From assembly GCA_003028315.1 (NCBI GenBank), contig CP028150.1:2418001-2482000 (forward strand): a stretch of 64,000 nt of DNA, in the 5' to 3' direction. This DNA is from Neisseria mucosa (GTDB lineage Bacteria > Pseudomonadota > Gammaproteobacteria > Burkholderiales > Neisseriaceae). Under the pieces are notes generated by a model. The model was not told the origin of the DNA and did no database searches. It worked only from the letters and a program-made list of their open reading frames with translations. This document shows positions 8,783 through 18,311 of the stretch, piece after piece. Numbering within the stretch: the first letter of the stretch is position 1; each line of letters opens with the position of its first letter. The position numbers and the translations under genes were made by a program.

Positions 8783-11700
8783 ATGAATTTGTTGAACTTA
8801 TTTAATCCGTTGCAAACTGCCGGCATGGAAGAAGAGTTTGATGCCATCAAAATCGGCATTGCTTCTCCCGAAACCATCCGTTCATGGTCTTACGGCGAAG
8901 TTAAAAAGCCTGAAACCATCAACTATCGTACGTTCAAACCTGAGCGTGACGGTCTGTTCTGCGCCAAAATCTTTGGTCCGGTTAAAGACTACGAGTGCTT
9001 GTGCGGAAAATATAAACGCCTGAAATTTAAAGGTGTAACCTGTGAAAAATGTGGCGTGGAAGTGACTTTGTCCAAGGTGCGCCGCGAACGCATGGGTCAT
9101 ATCGAATTGGCTGCACCTGTGGCACACATTTGGTTCTTGAAATCCCTGCCTTCTCGTTTGGGTATGGTGTTGGACATGACTTTGCGCGACATTGAACGCG
9201 TATTGTACTTTGAAGCATTTGTTGTGACCGACCCCGGCATGACTCCGCTGCAACGCCGTCAATTGCTGACTGAAGATGACTACTACAACAAACTGGACGA
9301 ATACGGCGACGATTTCGATGCCAAAATGGGTGCGGAAGGTATCCGCGAATTGTTGCGCACCTTGGATGTAGCAGGCGAAATCGAAATCCTGCGCCAAGAG
9401 CTTGAGTCGACCGGTTCTGATACCAAAATTAAAAAAATCGCCAAACGCTTGAAAGTGTTGGAAGCCTTCCATCGTTCCGGTATGAAACTGGAGTGGATGA
9501 TTATGGACGTGCTGCCGGTATTGCCGCCTGATTTGCGTCCTTTGGTGCCGTTGGACGGCGGTCGTTTTGCCACTTCCGATTTGAACGATTTGTACCGTCG
9601 CGTCATCAACCGTAATAACCGTCTGAAACGCCTGCTGGAACTGCACGCTCCTGACATCATCGTCCGCAACGAAAAACGTATGTTGCAAGAAGCAGTTGAC
9701 TCGCTGTTGGATAATGGCCGTCGCGGTAAAGCCATGACCGGTGCCAACAAACGTCCGCTGAAATCATTGGCAGACATGATTAAAGGTAAGGGTGGTCGTT
9801 TCCGTCAAAACCTGCTGGGTAAACGTGTGGACTACTCCGGTCGTTCCGTGATTACCGTAGGTCCATACCTGCGTCTGCACCAATGCGGTTTGCCGAAAAA
9901 AATGGCTTTGGAACTGTTCAAACCGTTCATTTTCCATAAACTGGAAAAACAAGGTCTGGCCTCTACCGTTAAAGCAGCGAAAAAATTGGTAGAACAAGAA
10001 GTACCGGAAGTATGGGACATCTTGGAGGAAGTCATCCGCGAACATCCGATTATGCTGAACCGTGCGCCGACCCTGCACCGTTTAGGTATTCAAGCGTTTG
10101 AACCCATCCTGATTGAAGGTAAAGCCATTCAGCTGCATCCGTTGGTATGTGCCGCGTTTAACGCCGACTTTGACGGTGACCAAATGGCGGTACACGTTCC
10201 ATTGAGCTTGGAAGCGCAAATGGAAGCGCGCACCCTGATGCTGGCTTCAAACAACGTATTGTCTCCTGCAAACGGCGAACCGATTATCGTACCTTCCCAA
10301 GACATCGTATTGGGTCTGTACTACATGACCCGCGACCGCATCAATGCCAAAGGTGAAGGTAGCCTGTTTGCTGATGTGAAAGAAGTGCATCGTGCATACC
10401 ATACCAAACAAGTTGAACTGGGTACGAAAATCACCGTACGTCTGCGCGAATGGGTGAAAAACGAAGCTGGAGAATTCGAGCCAGTCGTTACCCGTTACGA
10501 AACGACTGTCGGTCGTGCATTGTTGAGCGAAATCCTGCCTAAAGGCCTGCCGTTCGAATACATCAACAAAGCGCTGAAGAAAAAAGAAATTTCCAAGCTG
10601 ATTAACGCATCGTTCCGCCTGTGCGGCTTGCGCGATACGGTTATCTTCGCCGACCACTTGATGTATACCGGTTTCGGATTCGCAGCCAAAGGCGGTATTT
10701 CCATTGCTGTTGACGACATGGAAATTCCGAAAGAAAAAGCAGCCTTGTTGGCTGAAGCCAATGCCGAGGTTAAAGAAATCGAAGACCAATACCGTCAAGG
10801 TTTGGTCACCAACGGCGAACGCTACAACAAAGTGGTGGATATTTGGGGTCGTGCCGGCGATAAAATCGCTAAAGCGATGATGGACAACTTGTCCAAGCAA
10901 AAAGTTATCGACCGTGACGGCAACGAAGTCGATCAAGAGTCATTTAACTCCATCTATATGATGGCAGACTCCGGTGCCCGTGGTTCTGCGGCTCAGATTA
11001 AACAGTTGTCCGGTATGCGTGGCTTGATGGCAAAACCAGACGGCTCGATTATTGAAACGCCGATTACCTCAAACTTCCGCGAAGGTCTGACCGTACTGCA
11101 ATACTTTATTGCGACCCACGGTGCGCGTAAGGGTTTGGCGGATACCGCATTGAAAACCGCGAACTCCGGTTACCTGACCCGTCGTCTGGTAGACGTAACC
11201 CAAGACTTGGTCGTTGTTGAAGACGATTGTGGTACTTCAGACGGCTTTGTTATGAAAGCGGTCGTACAGGGCGGTGATGTGATTGAAGCATTGCGCGATC
11301 GTATTTTGGGTCGTGTTACCGCGTCTGACGTTGTCGATCCGTCAAGTGGCGAGACCTTGGTTGAAGCCGGTACGTTGTTGACGGAAAAACTGGTGGATAT
11401 GATTGATCAATCCGGTGTGGATGAGGTCAAAGTCCGTACCCCGATTACTTGTAAAACCCGCCATGGCTTGTGTGCGCACTGTTACGGTCGCGACTTGGCA
11501 CGCGGCAAACTGGTTAATGCCGGTGAAGCAGTCGGCGTGATTGCCGCTCAGTCTATCGGTGAACCGGGTACCCAGTTGACCATGCGTACGTTCCACATCG
11601 GTGGTGCGGCATCCCGTGCGGCAGCAGCCAGCCAAGTTGAAGCCAAATCCAACGGTACGGCACGATTCAGCAGCCAAATGCGTTATGTTGCCAACAATAA

Positions 11701-12958
11701 AGGCGAATTGGTTGTCATCGGCCGCTCTTGCGAAGTAGTTATCCATGATGACATCGGCCGTGAACGCGAACGCCACAAAGTGCCTTACGGTGCGATCTTG
11801 ATGGTTCAAGATGGTGAAGCCATTAAAGCCGGTCAAACGTTGGCAACTTGGGATCCGCATACCCGTCCGATGATTACCGAACACGCAGGTTGGGTGAAAT
11901 TCGAAAATGTTGAAGAGGGTGTAACCGTTGCCAAACAAACTGACGATGTAACCGGTTTGTCTACCTTGGTGGTTATCGACGGCAAGCGCCGTTCCGGCAG
12001 CGCATCCAAACTGCTTCGTCCTACTGTAAAACTGTTGGATGAAAATGGTCTGGAAATCTGCATTCCGGGTACCTCTACTCCGGTATCTATGGCATTCCCT
12101 GTGGGTGCAGTGATTACCGTGCGCGAAGGTCAGGAAGTTGGTAAAGGCGACGTATTGGCGCGTATCCCGCAAGCCTCTTCCAAAACCCGCGATATTACCG
12201 GTGGTCTGCCGCGCGTTGCCGAGTTGTTTGAAGCACGTGTGCCGAAAGATGCAGGTATGTTGGCAGAAATCACCGGTACCGTTTCATTCGGTAAAGAGAC
12301 TAAAGGCAAACAGCGTCTGATTATCACTGATGTAGACGGCGTAGCATACGAGACTTTGATTTCCAAAGAGAAACAAATTTTGGTGCACGACGGTCAAGTG
12401 GTAAACCGTGGCGAAACCATTGTGGACGGAGCGGTAGATCCTCATGATATTCTGCGTCTGCAAGGTATCGAAGCACTGGCACGCTACATTGTTCAAGAGG
12501 TGCAAGAGGTTTACCGTCTGCAAGGTGTGAAGATTTCCGATAAACACATCGAAGTCATCATCCGTCAGATGCTGCGCCGTGTGAATATTGTCGATTCAGG
12601 TGAAACCGAATTCATTACCGGTGAGCAAGTCGAACGTGGCGATGTCATGACAGCCAATGAAAAAGCTTTGGAAGAGGGCAAAGAACCGGCACGTTACGAA
12701 AATGTATTGTTGGGTATTACCAAAGCCTCCTTGTCAACCGACAGCTTTATTTCTGCCGCATCGTTCCAAGAAACGACCCGCGTTCTGACCGAAGCCGCCA
12801 TTATGGGCAAGCAAGACGAGTTGCGCGGTCTGAAAGAGAACGTAATCGTAGGTCGTCTGATTCCTGCCGGTACCGGTTTGACCTACCACCGCAGCCGCCG
12901 CCAGCAATGGCAGGAAGCAGAGCAAGAAGCTTCCGAAATCGAAGCAACAGATGAATAA
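8783..12958 (+). CDS. rpoC: RNA polymerase beta' subunit
   Basis: RpoC carries the catalytic Mg2+ site and most DNA contacts of RNA polymerase. The 1391-aa product has the N-terminal zinc-binding cysteines (CLCGKYKRLKFKGVTCEKCG, about residues 70-89), the catalytic NADFDGDQMAVH motif (about 460-471), the trigger-loop/bridge-helix region and the second zinc site (CKTRHGLCAHCYGRD). AAGGAG lies 7 nt before the ATG. It is cotranscribed with rpoB and ends at a strong terminator. Confidence 0.98.
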   Translation: MNLLNLFNPLQTAGMEEEFDAIKIGIASPETIRSWSYGEVKKPETINYRTFKPERDGLFCAKIFGPVKDYECLCGKYKRLKFKGVTCEKCGVEVTLSKVRRERMGHIELAAPVAHIWFLKSLPSRLGMVLDMTLRDIERVLYFEAFVVTDPGMTPLQRRQLLTEDDYYNKLDEYGDDFDAKMGAEGIRELLRTLDVAGEIEILRQELESTGSDTKIKKIAKRLKVLEAFHRSGMKLEWMIMDVLPVLPPDLRPLVPLDGGRFATSDLNDLYRRVINRNNRLKRLLELHAPDIIVRNEKRMLQEAVDSLLDNGRRGKAMTGANKRPLKSLADMIKGKGGRFRQNLLGKRVDYSGRSVITVGPYLRLHQCGLPKKMALELFKPFIFHKLEKQGLASTVKAAKKLVEQEVPEVWDILEEVIREHPIMLNRAPTLHRLGIQAFEPILIEGKAIQLHPLVCAAFNADFDGDQMAVHVPLSLEAQMEARTLMLASNNVLSPANGEPIIVPSQDIVLGLYYMTRDRINAKGEGSLFADVKEVHRAYHTKQVELGTKITVRLREWVKNEAGEFEPVVTRYETTVGRALLSEILPKGLPFEYINKALKKKEISKLINASFRLCGLRDTVIFADHLMYTGFGFAAKGGISIAVDDMEIPKEKAALLAEANAEVKEIEDQYRQGLVTNGERYNKVVDIWGRAGDKIAKAMMDNLSKQKVIDRDGNEVDQESFNSIYMMADSGARGSAAQIKQLSGMRGLMAKPDGSIIETPITSNFREGLTVLQYFIATHGARKGLADTALKTANSGYLTRRLVDVTQDLVVVEDDCGTSDGFVMKAVVQGGDVIEALRDRILGRVTASDVVDPSSGETLVEAGTLLTEKLVDMIDQSGVDEVKVRTPITCKTRHGLCAHCYGRDLARGKLVNAGEAVGVIAAQSIGEPGTQLTMRTFHIGGAASRAAAASQVEAKSNGTARFSSQMRYVANNKGELVVIGRSCEVVIHDDIGRERERHKVPYGAILMVQDGEAIKAGQTLATWDPHTRPMITEHAGWVKFENVEEGVTVAKQTDDVTGLSTLVVIDGKRRSGSASKLLRPTVKLLDENGLEICIPGTSTPVSMAFPVGAVITVREGQEVGKGDVLARIPQASSKTRDITGGLPRVAELFEARVPKDAGMLAEITGTVSFGKETKGKQRLIITDVDGVAYETLISKEKQILVHDGQVVNRGETIVDGAVDPHDILRLQGIEALARYIVQEVQEVYRLQGVKISDKHIEVIIRQMLRRVNIVDSGETEFITGEQVERGDVMTANEKALEEGKEPARYENVLLGITKASLSTDSFISAASFQETTRVLTEAAIMGKQDELRGLKENVIVGRLIPAGTGLTYHRSRRQQWQEAEQEASEIEATDE

Positions 12959-12980
12959 TCCGTAGGATGTTTGTTTAAAA

Positions 12981-13018
12981 GAAAACCGCAAGGCAATATC
13001 ACTTGCGGTTTTCTTTTT
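12981..13018 (+). terminator. Rho-independent terminator of rpoBC
   Basis: GAAAACCGCAAG (12981-12992) pairs with CTTGCGGTTTTC (13002-13013) and runs into TTTTT. A DUS (TTCAGACGACCT, 13017-13028) abuts it. Confidence 0.9.
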
Positions 13019-13109
13019 CAGACGACCTGTGTGGATTATCAATGCCGTTGTGAAAAGTACGGTAGGAAGGGCGGCCCTTAAGAGTTGCGAACCGACTTAT
13101 TTTTGATAA

Positions 13110-13168
13110 AGGTCGTCTGAAATAGGGAGTGCAGAGTTTGAGAACTCTTTATCCATTTCAGACGACCT
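13110..13168 (+). repeat. Inverted DUS pair in the rpoC-rpsL gap
   Basis: AGGTCGTCTGAA at 13110-13121 and its inverse at 13157-13168, separated by 35 nt. The rest of this 351-nt gap holds the rpoC terminator and the rpsL promoter. Confidence 0.8.
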
Positions 13169-13224
13169 CAGTTGCTAAATAGTTCTTAGTAAATACAAAA
13201 TACCAACTTTTCTCTACCGTTTGC

Positions 13225-13254
13225 TTGACTAAACTCTTGCAATAAAAATATAAT
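13225..13254 (+). promoter_or_regulatory. Sigma-70 promoter of rpsL-rpsG-fusA-tuf
   Basis: TTGACT (13225-13230) and a perfect TATAAT (13249-13254) are separated by 18 bp. The predicted start is about 13261, right at the foot of the hairpin at 13261-13283. Confidence 0.8.
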
Positions 13255-13260
13255 TCCACT

Positions 13261-13283
13261 CTTGCCGACATGGTGTCGGCAAG
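13261..13283 (+). promoter_or_regulatory. 5'-terminal hairpin of the rpsL transcript
   Basis: CTTGCCGACA and TGTCGGCAAG form a perfect 10-bp stem with a 3-nt TGG loop at the predicted 5' end of the mRNA. There is no T run. It could stabilise the transcript or be a regulatory site; the role is inferred. Confidence 0.6.
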
Positions 13284-13309
13284 TATTTAACTCAACAGGA
13301 CGAGAAAAT

Positions 13310-13681
13310 ATGCCAACTATCAACCAATTGGTACGCAAAGGCCGTCAAAAGCCCGTGTACGTAAACAAAGTGCCTGCACTGGAAGCCTGCCCGCAAAAAC
13401 GCGGCGTGTGCACCCGTGTATACACGACTACCCCTAAAAAACCTAACTCTGCATTGCGTAAAGTATGTAAAGTTCGCCTGACCAACGGTTTTGAAGTCAT
13501 TTCATACATCGGTGGTGAAGGCCACAACCTGCAAGAGCACAGCGTCGTACTGATTCGCGGCGGTCGTGTAAAAGACTTGCCGGGTGTACGTTACCACACT
13601 GTACGCGGTTCCTTGGATACTGCAGGTGTTAAAGACCGTAAACAAGCCCGTTCTAAATACGGTGCTAAGCGTCCTAAATAA
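13310..13681 (+). CDS. rpsL: 30S ribosomal protein S12
   Basis: S12 sits at the decoding centre and governs translational accuracy. The product is 123 aa starting MPTINQLVRKGR; the ATG at 13310 is preferred over an upstream ATG at 13271 whose 13 extra residues overlap the leader hairpin. The two lysines altered in streptomycin resistance are wild type (TPKKPNSAL near residue 43 and GGRVKDLPG near residue 88). First gene of the str operon with rpsG, fusA and tuf. Confidence 0.97.
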   Translation: MPTINQLVRKGRQKPVYVNKVPALEACPQKRGVCTRVYTTTPKKPNSALRKVCKVRLTNGFEVISYIGGEGHNLQEHSVVLIRGGRVKDLPGVRYHTVRGSLDTAGVKDRKQARSKYGAKRPK

Positions 13682-13798
13682 TTACAGGGACTTAAATAGG
13701 CACGTCGGCCGCCTAAGCTAAACAACGGCCGAGTAAGTGAATACTCTATTGGGTATTCATGGGAATTGACCCGACTGAATAGATTAAAGGAAATTAAA

Positions 13799-14269
13799 AT
13801 GCCAAGACGTAGAGAAGTCCCCAAGCGCGATGTATTGCCTGATCCTAAATTCGGCAGCGTCGAGCTGACTAAATTCATGAACGTATTGATGATTGACGGT
13901 AAAAAATCTGTTGCCGAGCGTATCGTTTACGGTGCGTTGGAGCAAATTGAGAAAAAAACCGGCAAAGCAGCAATCGAAGTATTCAACGAAGCCATTGCAA
14001 ACGCCAAACCTATCGTGGAAGTGAAAAGCCGCCGTGTAGGTGGTGCAAACTACCAAGTTCCTGTTGAGGTTCGTCCTTCACGCCGTCTGGCTCTTGCAAT
14101 GCGCTGGGTTCGCGATGCGGCCCGCAAACGTGGTGAGAAATCCATGGACCTGCGTTTGGCAGGCGAGTTGATTGATGCGTCCGAAGGCCGCGGCGGTGCG
14201 TTGAAAAAACGTGAAGAAGTACATCGCATGGCTGAAGCCAACAAAGCATTCTCTCACTTCCGTTTCTAA
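13799..14269 (+). CDS. rpsG: 30S ribosomal protein S7
   Basis: S7 nucleates assembly of the 30S head and contacts E-site tRNA. The product is 156 aa beginning MPRRREVPKRDVLPDPKFGS, the classic S7 start, with AAAGGA upstream. An earlier in-frame ATG at 13766 would add eleven unrelated residues and is not used here. Second gene of the str operon; fusA begins 18 nt later. Confidence 0.97.
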   Translation: MPRRREVPKRDVLPDPKFGSVELTKFMNVLMIDGKKSVAERIVYGALEQIEKKTGKAAIEVFNEAIANAKPIVEVKSRRVGGANYQVPVEVRPSRRLALAMRWVRDAARKRGEKSMDLRLAGELIDASEGRGGALKKREEVHRMAEANKAFSHFRF

Positions 14270-14287
14270 TTTTGAAAGGCTAATAAA

Positions 14288-16393
14288 ATGGCTCGTAAGA
14301 CCCCGATCAGCCTGTACCGCAACATCGGTATTTCCGCCCATATTGACGCGGGTAAAACCACTACTACAGAACGTATTTTGTTCTATACCGGTTTGACCCA
14401 CAAATTGGGCGAGGTACATGATGGCGCGGCTACTACCGACTACATGGAACAAGAGCAAGAGCGTGGTATTACCATTACCTCCGCTGCCGTTACTTCCTAC
14501 TGGTCCGGTATGGCGAAACAATTCCCAGAACACCGCTTCAACATTATCGACACACCAGGACACGTTGACTTTACCGTAGAGGTAGAGCGTTCTATGCGTG
14601 TATTGGATGGTGCGGTAATGGTTTACTGCGCGGTGGGTGGTGTTCAACCGCAATCTGAAACCGTATGGCGTCAAGCCAACAAATACCAAGTGCCACGCTT
14701 GGCGTTTGTAAATAAAATGGACCGTCAAGGTGCTAACTTTTTCCGCGTTGTCGAGCAAATGAAAACCCGTTTGCGCGCAAACCCAGTACCTATCGTTATT
14801 CCGGTAGGCGCAGAAGACAGTTTCACCGGTGTTGTTGACCTGCTGAAAATGAAATCCATCATCTGGAATGAAGCCGATAAAGGTACAACCTTTACCTATG
14901 GCGACATTCCCGCTGAATTGGTTGAAACTGCTGAAGAATGGCGTCAAAACATGATTGAAGCCGCAGCAGAAGCCAGCGAAGAATTGATGGACAAATACTT
15001 GGGCGGCGACGAGCTGACCGAGGAAGAAATTGTAGGTGCATTGCGTCAACGTACTTTGGCAGGCGAAATTCAGCCGATGTTGTGCGGTTCCGCATTTAAA
15101 AACAAAGGTGTTCAACGTATGTTGGACGCAGTTGTAGAATTGCTGCCTGCTCCTACCGATATTCCTCCGGTTCAAGGTGTTAACCCTAACACTGAAGAAG
15201 CCGACAGCCGCCAAGCCAGCGATGAAGAGAAATTCTCTGCATTGGCGTTCAAAATGTTGAACGACAAATACGTTGGTCAGCTGACTTTCATCCGCGTTTA
15301 CTCCGGTGTCGTGAAATCCGGTGATACCGTATTGAACTCTGTAAAAGGCACTCGCGAACGTATCGGTCGTTTGGTACAAATGACTGCTGCAGACCGTACT
15401 GAAATTGAAGAAGTGCGCGCTGGCGACATCGCAGCCGCTATCGGTCTGAAAGACGTTACTACCGGTGAGACCTTGTGTGCAGAAAGCGCGCCGATTATCT
15501 TGGAACGCATGGAATTCCCTGAGCCGGTAATCCATATTGCCGTTGAGCCGAAAACCAAAGCCGACCAAGAGAAAATGGGTATCGCCCTGAACCGTCTGGC
15601 TAAAGAAGACCCTTCTTTCCGTGTCCGTACAGACGAAGAATCCGGTCAAACCATTATTTCCGGTATGGGTGAGCTGCACTTGGAAATTATTGTTGACCGT
15701 ATGAAACGCGAATTCGGCGTGGAAGCAAATATCGGTGCGCCTCAAGTGGCTTACCGCGAAACCATCCGCAAAGAAGTCGAAGCCGAATACAAACACGCCA
15801 AACAATCCGGTGGTAAAGGTCAATACGGTCACGTTGTGATCAAAATGGAACCTATGGAACCGGGTGGTGCAGGTTACGAATTTATCGACGAAATTAAAGG
15901 TGGTGTGATTCCTCGCGAATTCATTCCGTCTGTCGATAAAGGTATCCGCGATACCCTGCCTAACGGTATTGTTGCAGGCTACCCAGTAGTTGACGTACGC
16001 GTACGTTTGATCTTCGGTTCTTCACACGACGTCGACTCCTCTCAACTGGCCTTTGAATTGGCTGCTTCCCAAGCCTTCAAAGAAGGTATGCGTAAAGCCA
16101 ATCCTGCTCTGCTTGAGCCAATCATGGCAGTTGAAGTGGAAACTCCTGAAGAATACATGGGTGACGTAATGGGCGACTTGAACCGTCGTCGCGGCGTCGT
16201 ATTGGGTATGGATGATGACGGTATCGGCGGTAAAAAAGTCCGTGCCGAAGTACCACTGGCAGAAATGTTCGGTTATTCGACCGACCTGCGTTCTGCAACC
16301 CAAGGCCGCGCTACTTACTCTATGGAGTTCAAGAAATATTCTGAAGCTCCTGCCCACATAGCTGCTGCTGTAACTGAAGCCCGTAAAGGCTAA
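14288..16393 (+). CDS. fusA: Elongation factor G
   Basis: EF-G is the GTPase that drives ribosomal translocation and, with RRF, recycling. The 701-aa product has the P-loop AHIDAGKTTTTER (about residues 17-29), switch II DTPGHVDF (about 89-96) and NKMDR (about 143-147) in domain I, followed by domains II-V with GKGQYGHV in domain IV. No truncation is seen. It lies in the str operon between rpsG and tuf. Confidence 0.98.
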   Translation: MARKTPISLYRNIGISAHIDAGKTTTTERILFYTGLTHKLGEVHDGAATTDYMEQEQERGITITSAAVTSYWSGMAKQFPEHRFNIIDTPGHVDFTVEVERSMRVLDGAVMVYCAVGGVQPQSETVWRQANKYQVPRLAFVNKMDRQGANFFRVVEQMKTRLRANPVPIVIPVGAEDSFTGVVDLLKMKSIIWNEADKGTTFTYGDIPAELVETAEEWRQNMIEAAAEASEELMDKYLGGDELTEEEIVGALRQRTLAGEIQPMLCGSAFKNKGVQRMLDAVVELLPAPTDIPPVQGVNPNTEEADSRQASDEEKFSALAFKMLNDKYVGQLTFIRVYSGVVKSGDTVLNSVKGTRERIGRLVQMTAADRTEIEEVRAGDIAAAIGLKDVTTGETLCAESAPIILERMEFPEPVIHIAVEPKTKADQEKMGIALNRLAKEDPSFRVRTDEESGQTIISGMGELHLEIIVDRMKREFGVEANIGAPQVAYRETIRKEVEAEYKHAKQSGGKGQYGHVVIKMEPMEPGGAGYEFIDEIKGGVIPREFIPSVDKGIRDTLPNGIVAGYPVVDVRVRLIFGSSHDVDSSQLAFELAASQAFKEGMRKANPALLEPIMAVEVETPEEYMGDVMGDLNRRRGVVLGMDDDGIGGKKVRAEVPLAEMFGYSTDLRSATQGRATYSMEFKKYSEAPAHIAAAVTEARKG

Positions 16394-16403
16394 TCAGGCA
16401 AAT

Positions 16404-16441
16404 AGGTCGTCTGAAAGGCTGAAATGATTTTTCAGACGACC
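16404..16441 (+). terminator. DUS-pair hairpin between fusA and tuf
   Basis: AGGTCGTCTGAA (16404-16415) pairs with TTCAGACGACC (16431-16441), with TTTTT in the descending arm. It lies 43 nt before tuf and may attenuate rather than terminate, because tuf has no obvious separate strong promoter. Confidence 0.55.
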
Positions 16442-16484
16442 ACCCCTGTTCTTTAATCGATCTTTAATGTAAAGGAATTAGCTC

Positions 16485-17669
16485 ATGGCTAAGGAAAAAT
16501 TTGAACGTAGCAAACCGCACGTAAACGTTGGCACCATCGGTCACGTTGACCATGGTAAAACCACTCTGACTGCTGCTTTGACTACTATTTTGGCTAAAAA
16601 ATTCGGCGGTGCTGCAAAAGCTTACGACCAAATCGACAACGCTCCCGAAGAAAAAGCCCGCGGTATTACCATCAATACCTCACACGTAGAATACGAAACC
16701 GAAACCCGCCACTACGCACACGTAGACTGCCCGGGTCACGCCGACTACGTTAAAAACATGATTACCGGTGCCGCACAAATGGACGGCGCAATCTTGGTAT
16801 GTTCCGCTGCTGACGGTCCTATGCCGCAAACCCGTGAACACATCCTGTTAGCCCGCCAAGTAGGCGTACCTTACATCATCGTGTTCATGAACAAATGCGA
16901 CATGGTTGACGATGCCGAGCTGTTGGAGCTGGTTGAAATGGAAATCCGTGACTTGCTGTCAAGCTACGACTTCCCAGGCGACGACTGCCCGATCGTACAA
17001 GGTTCTGCACTGAAAGCCTTGGAAGGCGATGCCGCTTACGAAGAAAAAATCTTCGAACTGGCTGCCGCATTGGACAGCTACATCCCGACTCCCGAGCGTG
17101 CCGTAGACAAACCGTTCCTGTTGCCTATCGAAGACGTATTCTCCATCTCCGGTCGTGGTACAGTAGTAACCGGCCGTGTAGAGCGCGGTGTTATCCACGT
17201 TGGTGACGAGATCGAAATCGTAGGTCTGAAAGAAACCCAAAAAACCACATGTACCGGTGTTGAAATGTTCCGCAAACTGCTGGACGAAGGTCAAGCCGGT
17301 GACAACGTAGGCGTATTGCTGCGCGGTACCAAACGTGAAGAAGTGGAACGCGGTCAAGTATTGGCTAAACCGGGTACCATCACTCCGCACACCAAATTCA
17401 AAGCAGAAGTGTACGTATTGAGCAAAGAAGAGGGTGGTCGTCATACTCCGTTCTTCGCTAACTACCGTCCTCAATTCTACTTCCGTACTACCGACGTAAC
17501 CGGTGCGGTTACTTTGGAAGAAGGTGTAGAAATGGTTATGCCTGGTGAGAATGTAGCCATCACTGTAGAACTGATTGCGCCTATTGCTATGGAAGAAGGT
17601 CTGCGCTTTGCGATTCGCGAAGGTGGCCGTACCGTAGGTGCAGGTGTGGTTTCTTCTATCATCGCTTAA
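16485..17669 (+). CDS. tuf: Elongation factor Tu, copy 2
   Basis: Complete 394-aa EF-Tu starting MAKEKFERSKPHVNVGTIGHVDHGKTTL, with P-loop GHVDHGKT (about 18-25), DCPGHADY switch II (about 81-88) and NKCD (about 136-139). The protein is identical to the available part of copy 1, and the DNA is identical over a central ~557-bp tract with silent differences on both sides, which suggests gene conversion. It ends the fusA-tuf unit and runs on to rpsJ after 17 nt. Confidence 0.98.
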   Translation: MAKEKFERSKPHVNVGTIGHVDHGKTTLTAALTTILAKKFGGAAKAYDQIDNAPEEKARGITINTSHVEYETETRHYAHVDCPGHADYVKNMITGAAQMDGAILVCSAADGPMPQTREHILLARQVGVPYIIVFMNKCDMVDDAELLELVEMEIRDLLSSYDFPGDDCPIVQGSALKALEGDAAYEEKIFELAAALDSYIPTPERAVDKPFLLPIEDVFSISGRGTVVTGRVERGVIHVGDEIEIVGLKETQKTTCTGVEMFRKLLDEGQAGDNVGVLLRGTKREEVERGQVLAKPGTITPHTKFKAEVYVLSKEEGGRHTPFFANYRPQFYFRTTDVTGAVTLEEGVEMVMPGENVAITVELIAPIAMEEGLRFAIREGGRTVGAGVVSSIIA

Positions 17670-17686
17670 TTGAAGGATATCGATAA

Positions 17687-17998
17687 ATGGCAAACCAAAA
17701 AATCCGTATCCGCCTGAAAGCTTATGATTACAGCCTGATCGACCGTTCTGCTCAAGAAATCGTTGAAACTGCAAAACGTACCGGTGCCGTTGTAAAAGGT
17801 CCGATTCCGTTGCCGACTAAAATCGAACGTTTCAACATTCTGCGTTCTCCACACGTGAACAAAACTTCTCGTGAACAATTGGAAATCCGCACCCACTTGC
17901 GCCTGATGGACATCGTGGATTGGACTGACAAAACTACCGATGCACTGATGAAACTGGACTTGCCAGCCGGTGTTGATGTAGAAATTAAAGTTCAATAA
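17687..17998 (+). CDS. rpsJ: 30S ribosomal protein S10 (NusE)
   Basis: S10 is a 30S head protein that also acts as NusE in antitermination and links NusG to ribosomes. The 103-aa product, starting MANQKIRIRLKAYDYSLID, is full length. Normally rpsJ opens the S10 operon (rplC, rplD, rplW and so on). Here a strong terminator and then an IS630 element follow, so the rest of that operon is not downstream within the window. Confidence 0.97.
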   Translation: MANQKIRIRLKAYDYSLIDRSAQEIVETAKRTGAVVKGPIPLPTKIERFNILRSPHVNKTSREQLEIRTHLRLMDIVDWTDKTTDALMKLDLPAGVDVEIKVQ

Positions 17999-18014
17999 TC
18001 GCTGCTTTTGATAG

Positions 18015-18046
18015 AAAGCCGAATGGTTTATCCGTTCGGCTTTTTG
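18015..18046 (+). terminator. Rho-independent terminator after rpsJ
   Basis: AAAGCCGAATGG pairs with CCGTTCGGCTTT (one G-T pair) followed by TTT. It closes the str/tuf/rpsJ unit. Confidence 0.85.
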
Positions 18047-18047
18047 T

Positions 18048-18306
18048 TATCCATATGTGTTGTGGAAATCAACCGCGCTGTTAGACTTTCGGCTTTTGTT
18101 TGAAGAGCTGATTGAGTAGAAATTCGGTATTGTCAAGAATGTTGATAGACGCGGGAAACCTGCTAAGTTCTTGATAATGCTGGATGGTTAATTAAAAAAC
18201 ATTTAATCAAAAACACAGCTGTTTGACGTAGAAAAAGTGTAAACAACGTGACAATTTCCTATATCTAAGGTTGTCTGAAAATCATTGCTCTTTTCGACTA
18301 CCTTTG
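18048..18306. other. Intergenic stretch between rpsJ and the IS630 element
   Basis: No intact gene is seen. On + a short frame (about 18060-18190) reads through with one TAG in the middle (LLFEELIE stop KFGIVKNVD...), possibly a decayed gene end. It contains a degenerate DUS (AGGTTGTCTGAA, 18268-18279). The part next to the IS would be the continuation of the gene interrupted at 19293-19466, but no open frame continues there. Confidence 0.35.
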
Positions 18307-18311
18307 TATAG

